DNA of 64,000 nt from assembly GCF_000297115.1 (NCBI RefSeq), contig NZ_CAKP01000065.1, positions 25,470 to 89,469 on the forward strand, given 5' to 3'. The stretch's first letter is position 1. The number at the start of each line of letters is the position of its first letter. Positions 36,855 through 45,185 of this stretch are shown in pieces. Position numbers and translations under genes: made by a program. The stretch is from Caloramator australicus RC3. Lineage in GTDB: Bacteria; Bacillota; Clostridia; Clostridiales; Caloramatoraceae. The notes under the pieces are model-generated. The model worked only from the letters and a program-made list of their open reading frames with translations, ran no database searches and had not been told where the DNA came from.

Positions 36855-37175
36855 TATTCGTCCTTTAAAACTATGTTTAATAAGAAGGCTGTTATAGTTC
36901 CTGTGCTTATACCTGAGCCAAAGAACATCTTAAGGGCCTGTGGAAGATGGGATATAACGTCGGGCCTTACAGTAACACCAAGACCTAAACCTATGGAAAC
37001 TGCAAGGATTAAAAGATTTCTTGTAGTTAGTTCACATCTTGAAAGGGTTTTAATTCCTGCAGCTGCTACCATTCCGAACATTACAATGCCTGCACCACCT
37101 AATACAGGGTTTGGCATTATTGCAATTAAGGCACCAATCTTTGGGAATATACCAAGTAGCATAAGAAGTATTGAT
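36854..37175 (-). pseudogene. NCS2 xanthine/uracil-type permease, C-terminal fragment
   Basis: The last 106 residues of an NCS2 nucleobase permease (ILLMLLGIFPKIGALIAIMP, PVLGGAGIVMFGMVAA). It lacks a start of its own because an IS200/IS605 element separates it from the N-terminal part at 38940-39931. Removing the element between 37175 and 38940 restores a single frame (V-A-S-I-L-L-M across the join) of about 437 residues, the normal family length. The gene was therefore intact before insertion. Confidence 0.93.
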
Positions 37176-37274
37176 TAAAAAAGCATCCGCACACTCGTGA
37201 CTTTAGTCATGAGTAAGGACGCTTTAATAATGACATATGTTATTTGTGTATCATAACTTATATAAGTTAAAAGT

Positions 37275-37303
37275 TTGTTTTGTGTAACAACATATGTTAT
37301 AAT
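37275..37303 (+). promoter_or_regulatory. Promoter of tnpA
   Basis: TTGTTT (37275-37280), 17-bp spacer, TATAAT (37298-37303). The palindrome AACATATGTT (37289-37298) overlaps the -10. Confidence 0.5.
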
Positions 37304-37320
37304 AACTATGAGGTGAAAAT

Positions 37321-37722
37321 ATGGCTAATGTTTATCATGGTAGAGGTTATGTATATTATATACAATATCATATAGTTTGGTGCGTTAAATATAGACATAA
37401 AATTATAACAGACAAAATAGAAAAAAGGTTAAAAGAAATACTTAATTATATAGCTGAAGATAATAAATTCAAAATACTTCTTATGAATACAGATTTAGAT
37501 CATGTTCATTTATTAGTAGAATGTTCACCACAGCATTATATTCCCAATATGATAAAAGCTTTAAAAGGTGTTAGTGCAAGATTATTGTTAAAAGAGTTTC
37601 CAGAACTTAAACAAAAATTATGGGATGGACATTTGTGGAACCCATCATATTTTGTTGTAACTGTTAGTGAAAATACAAAAGAACAAATTAAACAATATAT
37701 TTTATCTCAAAAAGAAAAGTAG
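37321..37722 (+). CDS. tnpA: IS200/IS605 transposase TnpA (HUH, Y1)
   Basis: A 133-residue single-strand DNA transposase. The HUH motif is His61-Val-His63 in DHVHLLVE and the nucleophilic tyrosine is Tyr126 in [10 protein letters not shown]. Length and residue order are normal for a functional Y1 transposase. The ribosome site GAGGTGA precedes the ATG. It would excise and insert single-stranded circles using the hairpins at each element end. Confidence 0.95.
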   Translation: MANVYHGRGYVYYIQYHIVWCVKYRHKIITDKIEKRLKEILNYIAEDNKFKILLMNTDLDHVHLLVECSPQHYIPNMIKALKGVSARLLLKEFPELKQKLWDGHLWNPSYFVVTVSENTKEQIKQYILSQKEK

Positions 37723-37730
37723 GTGTAAAT

Positions 37731-38834
37731 ATGGAAAAAGCTTTTAAATTTAGGCTTTATCCTAATAAACAACAAATAGAGCTTATAAATAAAACCTTTG
37801 GTTGTGTTAGGTTTGTATATAACTATTATCTTGCAAAACGAGAAGAAATATATAAAACTCAAGGTATAACATTTAATTATAAGGATTGCTCTGCTGATTT
37901 AACTAAACTTAAACAAACTAATATATGGCTAAAAGAAGCAGATAAGTTTGCACTTCAAAATTCGCTCAAAGACTTAGACAAAGCATTTAAGAATTTTTTT
38001 GAAGGCAGAGCAAATTATCCAAAGTTTAAGTCAAAGAAATGTAAATACCAAAGCTATAGAACAACATTTACAAATAACAACATTGAAATTAAAGGAAACA
38101 AGATCAAACTACCCAAATTAGGCTGGGTAAAGTTTGTAAAATCAATGGAAGTAGAGGGTAAAATACTAAATGCAACTATAAGTAGAACTCCAACAGGGAA
38201 ATATTTTGTTTCAATTTGCTGTAGGATAGAAAAAACTACAGAAAAGTCTAAAACTAACAAAGTAATAGGTATAGATTTAGGAGTAAAACATTTTCTGATA
38301 GATAGTGAAGGCAACAAAATATCCAATCCTAAATATCTTATAAAGTTAGAAAAAAGACTTATTAAGGAACAAAGGAAGCTTTCTAAAAAACAATTAGGCA
38401 GTAGTAACTATAAAAAACAAGCTAAGAAAGTAGCAAAAATACATGAGAAGATAAGAAACCAAAGGGAAGATTTTTTGCAAAAGCTGTCCTCTAAAATTAT
38501 AAACGAAAACCAAGTTATAATTTTGGAGGACTTAAAGGTTAAAAATATGTTAAGAAATAACAAACTATCAAAGTCCATATCAGATGTAGCATGGTCAAAA
38601 TTTGTAAATATGCTTGAATATAAAGCATTATGGTATGGAAGAACAATAGTAAAAGTAGATATGTTTTATCCATCAAGTCAAATATGTAGTGTATGTGGTT
38701 ATAGAAATGAAGAAGTAAAATACTTAAACGTAAGGGAGTGGGAGTGTCCAATATGTAGGACAGTCCATGATAGAGATGTAAATGCAAGTAAAAATATATT
38801 AAAAGAAGGAAAGAGGATATTAGGCATAGCATAA
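37731..38834 (+). CDS. tnpB: TnpB RNA-guided nuclease (OMEGA)
   Basis: A 367-residue TnpB. The RuvC triad is complete: Asp182 in GIDLG, Glu266 in [10 protein letters not shown], and Asp349 in [10 protein letters not shown]. The zinc finger has two CxxC pairs (CSVCG and CPICR) between the second and third RuvC motifs. It starts 8 bases after tnpA. In characterised homologues TnpB cuts DNA next to a TAM equal to the insertion motif, guided by an RNA from the element's right end, which keeps the transposon in place. All visible catalytic residues suggest this copy is active. Confidence 0.95.
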   Translation: MEKAFKFRLYPNKQQIELINKTFGCVRFVYNYYLAKREEIYKTQGITFNYKDCSADLTKLKQTNIWLKEADKFALQNSLKDLDKAFKNFFEGRANYPKFKSKKCKYQSYRTTFTNNNIEIKGNKIKLPKLGWVKFVKSMEVEGKILNATISRTPTGKYFVSICCRIEKTTEKSKTNKVIGIDLGVKHFLIDSEGNKISNPKYLIKLEKRLIKEQRKLSKKQLGSSNYKKQAKKVAKIHEKIRNQREDFLQKLSSKIINENQVIILEDLKVKNMLRNNKLSKSISDVAWSKFVNMLEYKALWYGRTIVKVDMFYPSSQICSVCGYRNEEVKYLNVREWECPICRTVHDRDVNASKNILKEGKRILGIA

Positions 38835-38955
38835 GTAAAAACAGTAGGGTAGGGACTACCCGAATTAACGCCTGTGGAGATAGTAGGTTACGAGGTCGAT
38901 GAAGCAGGAATCCCGCGACTTTAGTCGTGGGAGGTTCAAGCTACTATCATAACGT
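38760..38955 (+). ncRNA. Putative omega/right-end guide RNA of TnpB
   Basis: In IS605 elements the guide RNA comprises the 3' end of tnpB and the right end of the element, followed by about 16-20 bases of flanking DNA. Here the structured right end (38835-38939, with GGTAGGGACTACC and the terminal hairpin at 38912) is followed by guide bases starting GCTACTATCATAACG at 38940, which lie inside the interrupted permease gene. Limits are approximate. Confidence 0.5.
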
Positions 38956-39931
38956 ATCTGCTTGCAACCTTAGTAAGTGGGATTAACCCAACGTTTTGGC
39001 TAAAGGATGTATTTGGTCCGGCACCGAAAAATCCTGCAAGCAAACTTCCAACACCATCAGCTAAAATACCTGCAGAAACTTCTTCGCTTGATAGAGGTTT
39101 TTCGGAAGCTTCACCTATTGCAATTAGACAACCAACAGTTTCGATTGTTGTAACAAGATAGGGAGCTATAAAAGGTAACACTCCTACAAGGCTAAACTTT
39201 ACTCCATATTTAAATATTCTTGGAAGTTCAATCCATTTTGCGTCTAAAACGGGCTTAAAATCTAAAATACCAAGGAAAGAGCAGATTATGTATCCAAAGA
39301 ATATAGCAATTAAAACCGACGCGCTGCTTACTATTCCTTTACCATATTTGTTTAAGAAAAGGGCAATTAAAAGAACTATCATTGCAATTGATATGTTTTG
39401 AAGACTTCCATAATCAGGAGCGCCATATCCACCTGCTGCCCAGTCTATGGATACTGGTAAAAGGGTAAGTCCTATTAATGTAACAACAGTTCCTGTAACT
39501 ACTGGTGGGAAGTATTTCATCAAAGGCTTAATGAATCTACTTAATATAATCTCTACAAAGGAACCTAAAATTGTTGCGCCAAAATAACCAGCAAGTCCCA
39601 TGCTTTGACCTACTAAAATTCCAGCACTTACGAAGGAAAAGTCAGTTCCCATCATACAAGAAACCCTTGCACCACATTTTCCAATTCCTCTTGCTTGAAT
39701 AAACGTTGCAAGACCTGCCATAAAAATTGCAGCACTAACAAGATAAGAAAGATCGTCGATTTTTACTCCAATTGCTTGTCCGACAATCAAAGGCACTGCA
39801 ACAATTCCTCCAAAGGCAGCCAAGATGTGCTGAAGAGCAAGGACGATGCTTAAAGGTAGTGGTGGTCTGTCATCAACCTTATAAACTATTTCGTTTCTTT
39901 TGATTGTCGTTTGGTTAACAATCTCACCCAT
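38940..39931 (-). pseudogene. NCS2 xanthine/uracil-type permease, N-terminal fragment (IS-disrupted)
   Basis: The first 330 residues of an NCS2 nucleobase:cation symporter. Visible are PLPLSIVLALQHILAAFGGIV near residues 24-44, GTDFSFVSAGIL near 92, TIETVGCLIAIGEAS near 262 and the family signature SFSQNVGLIPLTKVASRYV near 310-328. It resembles the xanthine/uric acid/uracil branch. The IS200/IS605 insertion ends translation after MIVA, removing the last four or so helices, so the product is surely non-functional. Its place beside PucR and the purine island suggests it formerly imported xanthine or urate for that pathway. Confidence 0.92.
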
Positions 39932-40085
39932 ATAATACCCCCCTTATAAGTAAAAAATTTTCACTTAAAGTTTAAATGAAATTGTTTGTAATTTATTAAC
40001 AAAAAAACTTGTCGTAAAATTTGTTATAAAGGATGAAAAGGAAAAAATAAAGGGAATTCAATATATTGAATGTGTTAAATATTTA

Positions 40086-40121
40086 TAAAAAATTAACGGG
40101 CACAATATAAATAGTGCCCGT
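40086..40121 (-). terminator. Terminator of speD
   Basis: On the minus strand the stem ACGGGCAC / GTGCCCGT (40096-40103, 40114-40121) is followed by TTAATTTTTT. Confidence 0.85.
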
Positions 40122-40124
40122 AGA

Positions 40125-40949
40125 TTAAACGTTGTTTATGTTTATACCGTAGAATATTTCAGTCATCTCTCTATTTAATTTCTTAAGAATTTCTGATTTT
40201 TCTTCTTCTGATAAGCTGTTTTCATCAATATCGAATAGGTAATTTGAAAGGTCAAGGTTTTTAACCTTCATCTTTGTATGGAATATATTTGATTGATAAA
40301 CGTTCATGTCGATAAGATCATATCTTCTTAAAATATCTTCTTCAATATAGTCTTGGATGGAGAAAATTTCGTGATCTATAAAATGTTTTCTACCATCGAT
40401 GTCCCTTGTAAAACCCCTAACTCTATAATCAATGGTGATTATATCAGAATCAAAGCTTTTTATTAGATAATTTAATGCATTTAATGGGGATATTGTTCCA
40501 CAAGTTGAAACATCTATATCCACTCTAAAGGTGCAAATATCTCTTTTTGGATGGCTCTCAGGGTAAGTATGAACAGTAACATGGCTCTTATCAAGATGAG
40601 CTACGATGTTTTCCCTTGTTGGAGTTAAAATACCCTTATTGCAGCTTGGATCAAGAACATATAGTGGAACTTCCTCTTCGGAAATAAGTATAGTAACACT
40701 TGCACCTTGAGGATCATAATCCTGCTTTGCGATATTTAAAACGTTTGCCCCTATCATTTCTGTAACGTCAGTTAAGATTTTTGTCAATCTTTCAGAGTTA
40801 TATTGTTCATCAATATATTCGATGTATCTTTTTCTTTCGTCATCGTTTTTTGTATAGCAGACATCGTAAATATTAAAACTTAATGATTTTGTTAGGTTGT
40901 TAAAGCCGTATAGTTTTATTTTACCATTCTTTTCCTTTGCCAATTTCAT
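40125..40949 (-). CDS. speD: S-adenosylmethionine decarboxylase proenzyme (E. coli type)
   Basis: A 274-residue SpeD of the longer, E. coli-like class rather than the short Bacillus form. The self-cleavage site is between Lys121 and Ser122 in [17 protein letters not shown], where Ser122 becomes the pyruvoyl cofactor. [18 protein letters not shown] contains the catalytic cysteine. It makes decarboxylated SAM for spermidine synthesis. The GAGGGG site is well placed. Single-gene unit with its own promoter and terminator. Confidence 0.95.
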   Translation of the reverse strand: MKLAKEKNGKIKLYGFNNLTKSLSFNIYDVCYTKNDDERKRYIEYIDEQYNSERLTKILTDVTEMIGANVLNIAKQDYDPQGASVTILISEEEVPLYVLDPSCNKGILTPTRENIVAHLDKSHVTVHTYPESHPKRDICTFRVDIDVSTCGTISPLNALNYLIKSFDSDIITIDYRVRGFTRDIDGRKHFIDHEIFSIQDYIEEDILRRYDLIDMNVYQSNIFHTKMKVKNLDLSNYLFDIDENSLSEEEKSEILKKLNREMTEIFYGININNV

Positions 40950-40983
40950 CCCCTCGTTTTCAAAAATTTATTCGACGAAATTG

Positions 40984-41011
40984 ATTATAAATCTTCTATT
41001 TTTTTTGTCAA
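40984..41011 (-). promoter_or_regulatory. Promoter of speD
   Basis: On the minus strand TTGACA (41006-41011), 16-bp spacer, TATAAT (40984-40989), about 35 bases before the ATG. Confidence 0.65.
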
Positions 41012-41090
41012 GAATTATTTTTTACCTAAATAGTAAAATATATTATAATTATAATGAAAATAAAAATTAAAAGTAAGGAATGTGGTAAAA

Positions 41091-41720
41091 TGCATCAGAT
41101 TTTTAAGCTTATTACGACTATAATAACTGGATTTATAACGGGGATATTTTTTGCCCTACCTTTAGGCCCAGCTGGGCTTGAATCGATTAAACAAACATGA
41201 AAAAGGGAATAAAAGAAGGATTAAAAGTTGCCCTTGGCGCCGTAAGCGCGGATGCTTTAGATTTAATTTTAATAAATGTAGGGCTTTTTAGCCTTTTTAA
41301 CGATAATAAAAGGTTAGAAGCAATGTTTTTTATAATATGCGGACTTTTAATTATAGTATTTGCAATTTTAGATTTTAAAAAAGCACCTAATAATAATTTT
41401 ATAAAAAAATATGATTCAACGCCATTTTTAAAGGGATTTTTCCTTGCTTTTTCACTCCGATGACTCACTCCTTTTGGATAACTGTTAGCGGAACTATTAT
41501 CCATAGATTTAGTGATAACTGACCATTTATATATTATTCCTTTTTGGCGTTTTTGATAATGGGTATGGCAGCATGGTTTATTGTTTTAAACATTTTAGCA
41601 CTAAAGGGATTTAGAAGATTTATAGAAGGAAATGATAAAGGGACAGAAAAGGCCATGATAACTATTATGTTTATTATAGGAATTGAATTTTTACTTTATG
41701 GATTTTTATTTATTAATTAA
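41091..41720 (+). pseudogene. LysE family translocator, degenerate
   Basis: Joined across frames this stretch reads as a LysE/RhtB-type amino acid exporter of about 205 residues: TGIFFALPLGPAGLESIKQT, then KKGIKEGLKVALGAVSADAL, then WITVSGTIIHRFSDN, then a tail ending FLLYGFLFIN. At least three lesions are seen: a one-base deletion near 41198 producing an immediate TGA, a second frameshift near 41455-41465, and an in-frame TGA near 41520. It is clearly not functional. It fills most of the gap between speD and the PucR gene. Confidence 0.85.
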
Positions 41721-41747
41721 ATAGAGAAAATTTTTAGGGGGATGGGT

Positions 41748-43394
41748 ATGGCAAGGCAAAATGGAATTACCATAGAGGATGTTTTAAAGATGGAATGTAT
41801 GGAAAGAAGTAAAATAATCGCAGGGTTTGGAGGAATAAAAAATACAGTTTCAAGGGTAAATATAATGGCGGATCCAGATATTTTGAATTGGGTTAGCGAA
41901 GGAGAGCTTTTATTAACGACGGCATATGCATTAACAAATGATGTAGAATTTCAAAAAAAGTTTATATTATCCTGCAGCCAAAAGAAACTTTCAGGTCTTG
42001 GGATTAAAATTTATCCCTACATAGAAAAATTAGATGAATCTGTTATAGAGCTTGCAAATAGTATTTCGTTTCCTATAATAGATCTTTATTATGCAACTCC
42101 CTTTTCAGAAATAATCACTCCCATATTTAAAGAGATTTTCAACAAGCAGACGATACTCTTACAAAGGCTGGAAAATGTCCATGAGAGTATGATGAATATC
42201 ATTCTAAAGGGAGGAAGTATTGAAGAGATTATAAACGTTGTATATGAAAACATAAAAAACCCCGTAATTCTTAAACTAAATTACCCAGAAAAAAGTATTT
42301 TAAAGCTTGATGGAGTTGAAGAGGATACAAAGGAGAAGCTAAAGAAAAATTTTGAAGAGTTTTACACCAAAAACAAAGGGATATTTGAAAAAAAATTCTA
42401 TGAATCGGTAGAAAGAATTCAAGGGAAAAATGTTTCAAGAATGGTTATGCCTATTGTAGTTAAAAATACAATTTACGGCCATATTTTTTCCTGGGCAATG
42501 AATACTCCTCTTGGGGGATTTGACCTTTCGGTTTTGGAGATCGCTTCAACTACAATGGCTGTAGAAATATTAAAGCTTTTATCCTTGAGGGAGGCAGAAA
42601 ATACTCATAAAATTGAATTTATTGAAGATCTCTGCTCTAATGACGAAAAAAGAAAGAAAAAAGCAGAAGGTAGCTTTAGCATTTACAATTTTAGTCTAGA
42701 AGATATGTTCTGCTATATAATAGTAAAAATAAAAAGAAGCTATAAAAAAGCTGATTTGAATTTATATAGTGACAATATTTATCTTTCGAACATATTAGAA
42801 GAAATACTATCAAAATTAAAGCTAAACGGTTTGGTGGTAGGACGAAAGGATCAAATCGATATATTGCTTTGCTTTAAAAGGGATGAGGATGTAAAAAGAA
42901 GAATAAATGTCTTCAAGGATGAAGTATTAGACCTTTTTAACAAAAAAATTTTTTTAGAATATAAAATAGGGGTTGGAAGATGTTTAAAGGGAATAGAAAA
43001 TATTGAAAAGAGCTTTAAGGAAGCACAAAAATCTATTAGGGCGGTTGATATTTTAAACGACAGAAATATAGTTTTATATGATAATCTTGGGGTATATAAA
43101 CTTCTTTGCAATGAAGAAATAAAAGATGAAATAATGGATTTTTACAGAAGCACAATAGAAGTTTTAGACGATTATGATATCAAAAAATCCACAGAATTTG
43201 TAAAGACTTTAAAGACATATTTTGAATGTAATGGAAATTTAAAAAGGATGTCAGAGGTTTTATATACGCATTATAATACTATACTTTACAGGCTTCAGAG
43301 GATAAAAGAAATTACAGGCCTTGATGTTGAAAAGGAAAACGATAGACTTTGCCTGCATTTAGCACTTAAAATAAGAGATGTCATTAAAAATTAA
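41748..43394 (+). CDS. pucR: PucR family purine-catabolism regulator
   Basis: A 548-residue regulator. The N-terminal PucR ligand domain (about residues 1-120) contains ILNWVSEGELLLTTAYAL. A middle GGDEF-like/CdaR domain follows, and the C-terminal PucR HTH (HTH_30) contains LYTHYNTILYRLQRIKEITGLD near residues 500-521. ATG 41748 is used because the GGGGG site is 6 bases before it; an ATG 6 bases earlier abuts the site. In Bacillus, PucR controls purine degradation genes. Here it lies between the disrupted nucleobase permease and the BMC/xanthine dehydrogenase island, which it very likely regulates. Confidence 0.9.
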   Translation: MARQNGITIEDVLKMECMERSKIIAGFGGIKNTVSRVNIMADPDILNWVSEGELLLTTAYALTNDVEFQKKFILSCSQKKLSGLGIKIYPYIEKLDESVIELANSISFPIIDLYYATPFSEIITPIFKEIFNKQTILLQRLENVHESMMNIILKGGSIEEIINVVYENIKNPVILKLNYPEKSILKLDGVEEDTKEKLKKNFEEFYTKNKGIFEKKFYESVERIQGKNVSRMVMPIVVKNTIYGHIFSWAMNTPLGGFDLSVLEIASTTMAVEILKLLSLREAENTHKIEFIEDLCSNDEKRKKKAEGSFSIYNFSLEDMFCYIIVKIKRSYKKADLNLYSDNIYLSNILEEILSKLKLNGLVVGRKDQIDILLCFKRDEDVKRRINVFKDEVLDLFNKKIFLEYKIGVGRCLKGIENIEKSFKEAQKSIRAVDILNDRNIVLYDNLGVYKLLCNEEIKDEIMDFYRSTIEVLDDYDIKKSTEFVKTLKTYFECNGNLKRMSEVLYTHYNTILYRLQRIKEITGLDVEKENDRLCLHLALKIRDVIKN

Positions 43395-43401
43395 AAAGTG
43401 A

Positions 43402-43749
43402 TTAGCAGCAATAAAAGATTCTTCTAAGAATGAACAAAAATATTAAAACTGAAAGAATTCTCTCTAAATCAACCCTTCTTTTGCATGGCTTTTTATTAGA
43501 AATTATGCTAAAGCAGCTTAGGGATTTTATTAAATCGGCCATTGCCTTTTCCTTGCAGGCATAGGCATTTACTAATTGTTTTGTCAGTAAAACCCTTTTT
43601 TCGATGGGATAAACATTTTTTAACTCATCTGAAATATTGCAAAAAAGACAGCTAAGGCATTCAGCTATCTCAGCCTCAGAATTTAAAATGCTCTCTACAG
43701 ACTCATTTATTTTACATTCCTTCGATTCAAAAGGATAATCCATTCCCAT
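43402..43749 (-). CDS. Cys-rich probable spore-surface protein, paralogue 1
   Basis: A 115-residue unrecognised protein. It shares a repeated architecture with the next two genes: an N-terminal helix with AEAEIAECLSCLF and a second helix LVNAYACKEKAMADLIKSL. It ends in a basic, hydrophobic tail with CC. Cysteines are frequent. It is the last of four leftward genes whose first member has a spore-surface-like C1q/TNF fold, so a coat or exosporium role is inferred. Confidence 0.55.
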   Translation of the reverse strand: MGMDYPFESKECKINESVESILNSEAEIAECLSCLFCNISDELKNVYPIEKRVLLTKQLVNAYACKEKAMADLIKSLSCFSIISNKKPCKRRVDLERILSVLIFLFILRRIFYCC

Positions 43750-43796
43750 ATTAATAACTCCCTTTAATTGATTATGTAGGCTGCCCTCATGGGCAG

Positions 43797-44111
43797 CTAA
43801 TTTTTACACTTTAGACACTCACATACCTTATTGGGACTTACTCCTAAATCAACTGCTTCCTTTTTAGCGACAGCTTTAATTATATCGGCAATAGCCTTTT
43901 CCTTTACGGTATAACCGCAGAGAATAGACTTTAACAAGGAAAGTTGTTCTTTGATTTGATTTATATCATCAGGATCTGTAACTGTCTTCTCAAGGGACGG
44001 TTTTAAAACATTACAAAATAGCCAAGCAAGTCCCTTAAGCTCATTGGCGATTGCAGCCATTATAACCTCCATTGACTCAAGTTCTAGATTGTTTGGTTCT
44101 ATTGCAGGCAT
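43797..44111 (-). CDS. Cys-rich probable spore-surface protein, paralogue 2
   Basis: A 104-residue paralogue of its neighbours: EVIMAAIANELKGLAWLFCNV and ILCGYTVKEKAIADIIKAV occupy the same positions as the motifs of paralogues 1 and 3. It ends CECLKCKN. No enzyme motif, signal peptide or membrane helix. A hairpin (GCTGCCC/GGGCAGC, 43780-43797) lies after the stop. Confidence 0.55.
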   Translation of the reverse strand: MPAIEPNNLELESMEVIMAAIANELKGLAWLFCNVLKPSLEKTVTDPDDINQIKEQLSLLKSILCGYTVKEKAIADIIKAVAKKEAVDLGVSPNKVCECLKCKN

Positions 44112-44149
44112 ATTATTCCCTCCATTTTATAAAATTTAGCTATCCAAAA

Positions 44150-44506
44150 TTAACAGCAGCATTTTTCCCTTTCATCCGGCACTAGTCCCTTTACCAAACC
44201 AAGCTTACATGCAAGGGCATTTACTATCTCAGCTATTGCAAATTCTTTGCAGGCATAAGCTAAAAGTATTTTCTTGATTAAAGATGCAATTTCAGAAGTT
44301 AATGGCAAAACATTATTATAGTCATCAGTTAGTAGCTTATAAATGTTAAAAAGCAAAGATGGTGAGCTTGGGGTAGGATCTTCCGAGGATGTCGGTTTAT
44401 ATAAAAGGTTACTTAAACAAGTTAAAATATCAGATTCAGCTTCAGCAATAGCATCGATGCTTTCAAATTGAGTTAATATTTCATTTGGAATACTATTTTG
44501 GGACAT
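44150..44506 (-). CDS. Cys-rich probable spore-surface protein, paralogue 3
   Basis: A 118-residue paralogue: SIDAIAEAESDILTCLSNLLY and LLAYACKEFAIAEIVNALACKLG align with paralogues 1 and 2. The C-terminus EREKCCC is cysteine-rich, which suits disulphide or zinc cross-linking in spore outer layers. It is the second gene of the leftward four-gene cluster. Confidence 0.55.
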   Translation of the reverse strand: MSQNSIPNEILTQFESIDAIAEAESDILTCLSNLLYKPTSSEDPTPSSPSLLFNIYKLLTDDYNNVLPLTSEIASLIKKILLAYACKEFAIAEIVNALACKLGLVKGLVPDEREKCCC

Positions 44507-44542
44507 ACATATTCCTCCTTATTATTATTTTATTTAGATCTA

Positions 44543-45079
44543 TTAGCTTTGGCATACCTTTTTTATAAGAACGGATGCATTAACACTCTGTGGTTCATTT
44601 TGTTGAGTTTTATCCAATGTAACGTCTTTTAAAACAAATATTCTTAAAATTGTATTAGGTGCTGTAATTTCAATTAAGGCCTGACCATATATAAATTGGC
44701 TGGCTGCATTGTTTTTGTAGGTATATTGAGGTAAAACGGGTTGAGGAGTGTTATTAACTACAAGCTGTAATCCAACGATGGATCTGCTTTGGCAATTTAA
44801 ATAAAATGTCACCTTATAAAGTCCAGGAGAACTTATCGTTATATCTGTAGGTGAAGAAGCTTGAAAGCCTATTCCACCCCTTAAAACTGCTCCTTGAAAC
44901 TCAATAGCTGAACCTTCATCAAAATCAACAAAATCGCTTCCCTCTAGCCTATAAATATATCCCGCATCACAAGTAGGAACTTGCCCATTCCCATTTCCAT
45001 TTTCAATTTCTTCCTCTTTGCAAAGCCATTTAAAACACCAGTCAAAGTAATTATCACCCATACACTTATTACATGTCAT
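44543..45079 (-). CDS. C1q/TNF-like probable exosporium protein
   Basis: A 178-residue protein. The N-terminal 45 residues are Cys- and Trp-rich (CNKCMGDNYFDWCFKWLCK), followed by a GNGNG linker. The C-terminal 135 residues look like a BclA/C1q-type jelly roll: AIEFQGAVLRGGIGFQ, ISSPGLYKVTFYLN, ITAPNTILRIFVLKDVTL. Such domains form trimers on the spore surface. It is the first gene of the cluster, preceded by a GGAGGG site and a CATANNNTA element typical of SigK/SigE promoters. Confidence 0.65.
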   Translation of the reverse strand: MTCNKCMGDNYFDWCFKWLCKEEEIENGNGNGQVPTCDAGYIYRLEGSDFVDFDEGSAIEFQGAVLRGGIGFQASSPTDITISSPGLYKVTFYLNCQSRSIVGLQLVVNNTPQPVLPQYTYKNNAASQFIYGQALIEITAPNTILRIFVLKDVTLDKTQQNEPQSVNASVLIKKVCQS

Positions 45080-45119
45080 AATTTTCCCTCCAATTGAAAA
45101 AATTTTACTAACCTACTAT

Positions 45120-45128
45120 TACATTATG
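45120..45128 (-). promoter_or_regulatory. Possible sporulation sigma (SigK/SigE) -10 element
   Basis: The minus strand reads CATAATGTA, a perfect CATANNNTA as used by SigK (close to SigE), about 40 bases before the first gene of the spore-surface cluster. The -35 is not clear. Confidence 0.35.
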
Positions 45129-45159
45129 TAATACTTCTACTTATTGCTACATAAACCAA

Positions 45160-45185
45160 CAAAAAAAGAAACCCTAATGGGTTTC
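45160..45185 (-). terminator. Terminator of the cyclase-family gene
   Basis: On the minus strand GAAACCC / GGGTTTC (45179-45185, 45168-45174) with loop ATTA, followed by T7. Confidence 0.9.

Larger units (their letters stand above)
37176..38939 (+). mobile_element. IS200/IS605 family element (tnpA + tnpB), intact
   Basis: A 1764-bp element inserted 3' of TTGAT (37171-37175) and ending in TTCAA (38935-38939). It makes no target duplication, as is usual for this family. Subterminal hairpins share the loop TTTA: left end ACTCGTGAC / GTCATGAGT (37193-37214) and right end CCCGCGAC / GTCGTGGG (38912-38931). It carries an HUH Y1 transposase and a full-length TnpB. It interrupts the leftward NCS2 permease. 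Both genes look intact and the element may be active. Confidence 0.93.

Noticed and set aside
36843..37178. Plus-strand frame of 111 codons
   Set aside because: Antisense shadow of the permease C-terminal fragment, whose NCS2 motifs are on the minus strand.
39932..40085. Purine riboswitch upstream of the nucleobase permease
   Set aside because: I looked for the conserved three-way-junction core on the minus strand and did not see it.
41197..41463. Intact small membrane protein
   Set aside because: LysE-family sequence continues both upstream and downstream in other frames, so this is the middle of a pseudogene rather than a short gene.
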